This document shows, in pieces, positions 38,847 through 42,199 of a DNA stretch of 42,199 nucleotides (positions are counted from its first letter, which is position 1; each line of letters opens with the position of its first letter). Where the stretch lies: positions 1 through 42,199 of the IMG/VR virus record IMGVR_UViG_3300029319_000123. One strand, given 5' to 3'. Origin of the DNA: a virus. Made by a program: the position numbers and the translations under genes. A model generated the notes under the pieces. It was given only the letters and a program-made list of their open reading frames with translations. It ran no database searches and was not told the origin of the DNA.

Positions 38847-39146
38847 TTAGGAAGGTTTAGGATTATCTGATTTAACTTGTGCTATGTGGTCTTTCCAAGT
38901 CGTTGTTCCATTAACCGCATCCCAATACTGCATATCTAATTGGTCTTGTATTGATGCGTATTCCATTTGTCTAGCAACTTTATACCCATTAGCTTCTTCA
39001 TCAAGTTGTCTAGCTCTTTCATTTTCTGCCCAAGTATTTAAAGTTGCTTCTACTTCTTCAGCAGATAACTCTACTTGTACACCATTAATATTATCGTGTG
39101 TAGGTGGTGTAAGACTAGCTTTAATTTCTTCTAATGATTGTGCCAT
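38847..39146 (-). CDS. Small tail-fibre-associated protein (99 aa)
   Basis: Relative of the proteins at 78-428 and 39773-40081: N-terminal helix, 'VELSAEEVEATLNTWAENER' then YASIQDQLDMQYWDAVNG, ending HIAQVKSDNPKPS. The start overlaps the stop of the upstream fibre gene (TAATG). Like its paralogues it follows a fibre gene directly, so one such helper accompanies each fibre. Exact role unknown. Confidence 0.68.
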   Translation of the reverse strand: MAQSLEEIKASLTPPTHDNINGVQVELSAEEVEATLNTWAENERARQLDEEANGYKVARQMEYASIQDQLDMQYWDAVNGTTTWKDHIAQVKSDNPKPS

Positions 39147-39769
39147 TATTTCTTTACCCCATAAATTGTTATAGTGCCTGTTACATTTCCTGAAGTCATA
39201 TAAAATTTTATACCAGTTATTACTGTTGTAGTAAGTTTTCCCATAATATTGTGATATTGTATATCTATACCATCTGCTCTTCTATATAAGTTATTTCCTG
39301 ATATAGTGGACCAACTATCAGCACCTATTTGTGTTTCAAAAACACCATTAAAACTTTCAAGAGATGCAGTACCTAATGTTGCAGCTATTTGTGCGTAATC
39401 AGTCGTGCTTGATTTATATGAAGTTACTAAATCAGAAGCACTACTCAAAAAATAGTAACCTGATTTATAATATCCACCTGTTACATCAGAACCACTAGCA
39501 CCACCACTTCTCCAATTAAATCTTAAAGATACACTATCAGAAGATGTTTTAACTTCTTGAAACTCTATTAAATAATATAAATAAGTTGAACTGTCAAATA
39601 CATTATCAAATGTATAAGTTGAACCTGTTGTATTAATACTTGATATTTTTACCAAGCCACCACCTGCTGTTGCTGCTAACTGACTATCTTTAATTAAAGC
39701 ACCATCAATAGTTACACCATTAGCAGAAGTCTTTTCTGATATTGTATCTACTTTTATTTCACTTGCCAT
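39146..39769 (-). CDS. Tail-fibre/receptor-binding protein (207 aa)
   Basis: Starts with the attachment module MASEIKVDTISEKTSANGVT (IDGALIKD follows), shared with 428-1033 and 40749-41315. Residues about 40-205 are a beta-sandwich-like, Ser/Tyr/Gly-rich domain (SSTYLYYLIEFQEVKTSSDS; TVITGIKFYMTSGNVTGTIT), ending IYGVKK. Different tip on a common base: a modular receptor-binding design. Confidence 0.72.
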   Translation of the reverse strand: MASEIKVDTISEKTSANGVTIDGALIKDSQLAATAGGGLVKISSINTTGSTYTFDNVFDSSTYLYYLIEFQEVKTSSDSVSLRFNWRSGGASGSDVTGGYYKSGYYFLSSASDLVTSYKSSTTDYAQIAATLGTASLESFNGVFETQIGADSWSTISGNNLYRRADGIDIQYHNIMGKLTTTVITGIKFYMTSGNVTGTITIYGVKK

Positions 39770-39772
39770 AAT

Positions 39773-40081
39773 CTATCCTTTAGGGTACTTGTCTTTTACT
39801 GCTTGTCTTGCTGCTTGTAAATCTGTAAGAGTATCGCCACCATCTAGTAATGCGTGTATGCAATCTTGTAATGATGGATATTCTGCAAGTCTGCCATAAA
39901 GCCAACCATTAGCTTCTTGGTCTAAATCATTAGTATTTTTATTAGTAGCCCACTCTAATATTTTTGCTTCGTACTCCTCATCAGTAAGTTCTACTGTTGT
40001 ACCACCAATTCCATTTTTATACAATGGTTTTGGATTTTCTACTTTTAAAGCTGCTACATTATCTTCTATACTACTTGCCAT
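39773..40081 (-). CDS. Small tail-fibre-associated protein (102 aa)
   Basis: Third member of the small family: MASSIEDNVAALKVENPKPL, VELTDEEYEAKILEWATNKN, YPSLQDCIHALLDGGDTLTD and end VKDKYPKG. It contains both an N-terminal and a C-terminal 'NPKP/YPKG' element, suggesting an internal duplication. It lies between the 221-aa and 207-aa fibre genes, 2-3 bases from each. Confidence 0.68.
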   Translation of the reverse strand: MASSIEDNVAALKVENPKPLYKNGIGGTTVELTDEEYEAKILEWATNKNTNDLDQEANGWLYGRLAEYPSLQDCIHALLDGGDTLTDLQAARQAVKDKYPKG

Positions 40082-40083
40082 AA

Positions 40084-40749
40084 TTATTTCCTATATCCAT
40101 AAAAATTGTACACACCAAATCCTATGTTTCCTGTATCTGCTGATAGTTTGCAACCTGTCATAGCTGTACCACTATCATAATGCACACCAAAATTCATATA
40201 ATATTTTAAACCTGATGTACCTTCTGACATACTATCAATAATAATATCATTACCACTACCATCTCCTGAACCATCACCAGGAAATATTGTAGCTTCTCCA
40301 CTTAAACCTTCATTTGCTGCGTTACCTATTAATAAATAACTTAAATCTGCTGAATCTGTGCGATTATTTTGATAATAATTAGGACCACTATTTGTGTTTA
40401 CACCCATTTGATTTCCTCCGTGATTATATGTACCTGTTGCAGCAGTAGAACCTGCATACAAAACTAAAAGTAATCTTCTGCTATCACTAGCATTGTGAAA
40501 GTTTTTGTAAGTAACTTTAAAATGTGAATAATCTGTATTGTTGTAACCTGTAACGCTATCTGTAAAATCAATTTCTGATGTATCATTAGCAGTAACAGAA
40601 GCTAATAACACTACATCTACATCAGTTGTTAATGCAGCAGTTCCTGTTGTATTAGGAATAGTAATTGTCTTGTCTGATCCTAACGAACCTGCGTTAGTTA
40701 ATATGGTATAGTTACCACTTCCATCATCTATTTTTATACTACCTGGCAT
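40084..40749 (-). CDS. Tail-fibre family protein (221 aa)
   Basis: Begins MPGSIKIDDGSGNYTILTNA then GSLGSDKTITIPNTTGTAAL, a fibre-base pattern whose Gly/Thr strands are typical of marine phage fibres. Residues 50-220 are beta-rich (SRRLLLVLYAGSTAATGTYN; GNIGFGVYNFYGYRK at the end). The complete copy of the fragment cut at 1-77; the two DNAs match almost base for base over the first 70 bases, but this copy has GATC where the other has GAAC. Start overlaps the upstream stop. Confidence 0.72.
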   Translation of the reverse strand: MPGSIKIDDGSGNYTILTNAGSLGSDKTITIPNTTGTAALTTDVDVVLLASVTANDTSEIDFTDSVTGYNNTDYSHFKVTYKNFHNASDSRRLLLVLYAGSTAATGTYNHGGNQMGVNTNSGPNYYQNNRTDSADLSYLLIGNAANEGLSGEATIFPGDGSGDGSGNDIIIDSMSEGTSGLKYYMNFGVHYDSGTAMTGCKLSADTGNIGFGVYNFYGYRK

Positions 40750-41315
40750 TATGTCTTTCCTAATCTCTGGAATGTAAATCCAGTAACCATTCTACTACTG
40801 CTTCCAGTCAAAACATCATCTGCATCATTTTGACCAAATACTTGAAATTTTATTTTACGATTACTTGTATCTGTTATATCTACTACAACCTCTCCATAAC
40901 CATTTCTAACTTCAGCACCTGTAGATGTTGCTCTGTGTGCAACGTGAATGTTAGCTAATATTGTTTCACTTGAAAAATTATCATCAGTACCTATAATATA
41001 AACACCTTGACTATCGTTTTCGTGAGATTGCATAGTTATCATAGCCCTTACGCTGTATATACCTGTGCTTGGAAATGAAAATATACCAGAGCTTTCTGTC
41101 ATACCTGTACCTGAATATCCTACTGCAATACCATCATCAAATCTTGATAGGTTAGCTGTTATAACTGCGTTACTGTTTGCTCTATCAGCAGTAAGATGCC
41201 ATTGGTCAATTTCAGGAACGCTATCTACAGTATTATCTTTTATTAAAACACCATCAATGGTTACACCATTAGCACTTGTATATTCGCTTATTGTGTTTAC
41301 ATTTAACGAACTCAT
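40749..41315 (-). CDS. Tail-fibre/receptor-binding protein with C1q-like tip (188 aa)
   Basis: Shares the attachment module NTISEYTSANGVTIDGVLIK with 428-1033 and 39146-39769, then a DQWHLTADRANSNAVITANL linker, and a jelly-roll-like domain (FPSTGIYSVRAMITMQSHEN; RMVTGFTFQRLGKT at the end). It is the closest relative of 428-1033 in the window. Overlaps the repeat-fibre gene upstream by 4 bases. Confidence 0.75.
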   Translation of the reverse strand: MSSLNVNTISEYTSANGVTIDGVLIKDNTVDSVPEIDQWHLTADRANSNAVITANLSRFDDGIAVGYSGTGMTESSGIFSFPSTGIYSVRAMITMQSHENDSQGVYIIGTDDNFSSETILANIHVAHRATSTGAEVRNGYGEVVVDITDTSNRKIKFQVFGQNDADDVLTGSSSRMVTGFTFQRLGKT

Positions 41316-42199
41316 AATATCACCATTGTACCAGCATTTGTTACTGTACCTGTTATTGTAATAGGTCCTGCGAGAACTGTACCCTCTGTTGCAGCTATTG
41401 TGTAAGTAGCAGATTGTGTTTGGTTATGTCTAAAAATACCACCTGCTGCTGTTAGTGCAACACCACCTTGATTCCAATCAGCCATATCTGTATTGTCTAA
41501 CTCGTAATGTATTCCATTAGCAACACCATCTGTAAGTGTAAAGTCGCTATCGCCATCTATAAGTGCAGTTGCTGATCCTACAGAACCAGGTTGAAACTCA
41601 CTAGCACTATTGTTGTAAACTAATACTTGTCCATCCGATACACCAGAAGTAGATACATTAGATAGATCACCAGCAGCTATTGTTATGTTGCCTGTGCCAT
41701 CAAAAGATTTTCCTGCAATAGTTCTTGCTGTTTGTAAAGCTGTAGCTGTTGCTGCGTTACCTGTTGTTGATGCTGAACTACCAGTTGTGTTTTGATTACC
41801 TGCTGTGTTTACACCTGGCAGATCTATATTGCCTGTACCATCAAATGACACACCACCAATATTTCTAGCAGTTTCTAATGCTGTTGCAGTTGCAGAGTTT
41901 CCTGATGTATCTTGATTACCTGCTGTGTTTACACCAGGTAAATTAATATTTGCAGTTCCATCAAATGACACACCACCAATATTTCTAGCAGTCTGTAAAG
42001 CCGTTGCAGTAGCTGCATTACCTGTTGTAGAACCTGATGTACCTGAAACATTACCTGTTACATTTCCAACAAGATTTGCTGTAATAGATGCAGGTAATCC
42101 TATTGTAAATGTTTGACTACTTAGTGATACCTCTACTTCATTAGAAGTTCCTTGAATTGTCAAAGTTTGACTATCTAAATCAACAGCACTTGTAGTAGA
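41312..42199 (-). CDS. Repeat tail fibre (partial, N-terminus beyond right edge)
   Basis: No start inside the window is convincing: the frame remains open to base 42199 (upstream of the TTG at 42163 it reads STTSAVDLDSQT), so it is 5'-truncated. Three imperfect repeats of about 40 residues carry LQTARNIGGVSFDGTANINL and GVNTAGNQDTSGNSATATAL; two encode near-identical DNA at 41840-41872 and 41960-41992. The C-terminus VTNAGTMVIL is that of the fibre at 1030. Repeats of this 'TAR-IGGVSFDGT' type form rod-like fibre shafts. Four of the window's only GATC sites lie in or next to it. Confidence 0.75.
   Translation of the reverse strand, partial: STTSAVDLDSQTLTIQGTSNEVEVSLSSQTFTIGLPASITANLVGNVTGNVSGTSGSTTGNAATATALQTARNIGGVSFDGTANINLPGVNTAGNQDTSGNSATATALETARNIGGVSFDGTGNIDLPGVNTAGNQNTTGSSASTTGNAATATALQTARTIAGKSFDGTGNITIAAGDLSNVSTSGVSDGQVLVYNNSASEFQPGSVGSATALIDGDSDFTLTDGVANGIHYELDNTDMADWNQGGVALTAAGGIFRHNQTQSATYTIAATEGTVLAGPITITGTVTNAGTMVIL
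41825..42000. repeat. Tandem fibre-shaft DNA repeats
   Basis: ACACCACCAATATTTCTAGC occurs within near-identical segments at about 41840-41872 and 41960-41992, about 120 bases apart, with a more diverged third copy near 41700. They underlie the protein repeats of the partial fibre. Confidence 0.75.

Noticed and set aside
1-42199. tRNA genes, CRISPR arrays, insertion sequences, integrase and attachment sites
   Set aside because: I found no cloverleaf, spaced direct-repeat array, transposase or integrase.
1-42199. Window as a closed circle
   Set aside because: Joining the ends does not continue either cut fibre frame, so bases are probably missing between them.

Overview
The window is most of an AT-rich (about one third G+C by eye), double-stranded-DNA tailed phage genome, presumably marine. 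Nearly every base is coding, genes overlap or abut through TAATG/ATGA junctions, and there is a complete virion and lysis set but no cellular housekeeping gene. Several marks point to a low-GC marine actinobacterial host: a holin of the ERTAWTF...AALAGGGAAL kind, an 'STTTTTTTTLP' surface linker, a CETSAIGRAL protein, a MoxR/VWA pair, and promoters whose predicted start site is the A of the ATG. 'Candidatus Actinomarinales' would fit, but the host is inference.

Layout. (1) About 25.5 kb down to 1, minus strand: a PD-(D/E)XK nuclease; a zinc-ribbon peptide and a run of tiny lysine-rich proteins; large terminase; portal; two small proteins; a 2,228-aa virion protein; three further virion-type proteins including a lytic transglycosylase; then scaffold, major capsid protein, adaptor, Asp-box tail protein and fibre genes. 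(2) 25.5-26.4 kb: a divergent intergenic region with a compact structured RNA candidate. (3) 26.4-35.3 kb, plus strand: small zinc-ribbon proteins, a 440-nt gene-free stretch that folds into a chain of long helices, a tightly coupled operon ending in a MoxR-type AAA+ ATPase and a VWA protein, then a second unit with a metallophosphoesterase and a CETSAIGRAL/zinc protein. (4) 35.3-42.2 kb, minus strand: holin, DUF5675-like lysis protein, a second membrane protein, a signal-peptide/Thr-linker/Glu-rich protein, small membrane proteins, and a second copy of the fibre cassette. Fibre genes run off both ends of the window.

How it fits together: terminase, portal, scaffold and capsid build the head. 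The giant protein plus transglycosylase look like ejected internal proteins, and the adaptor and Asp-box proteins like a short tail (podovirus-like, inferred from absence of a tape measure and tail-tube genes). No polymerase, primase, helicase, RNA polymerase or integrase is present, so replication probably relies on the host. The plus-strand operon is the likely host-takeover unit.

Most notable: the plus-strand structured RNAs at 27633-28045 and 25824-25928, near-total absence of GATC except in the last 1.5 kb, a SLOG/YpsA-like fold split by a coiled-coil insert inside the giant virion protein, a terminase with a built-in zinc finger and helix-turn-helix, and the MoxR-VWA operon.
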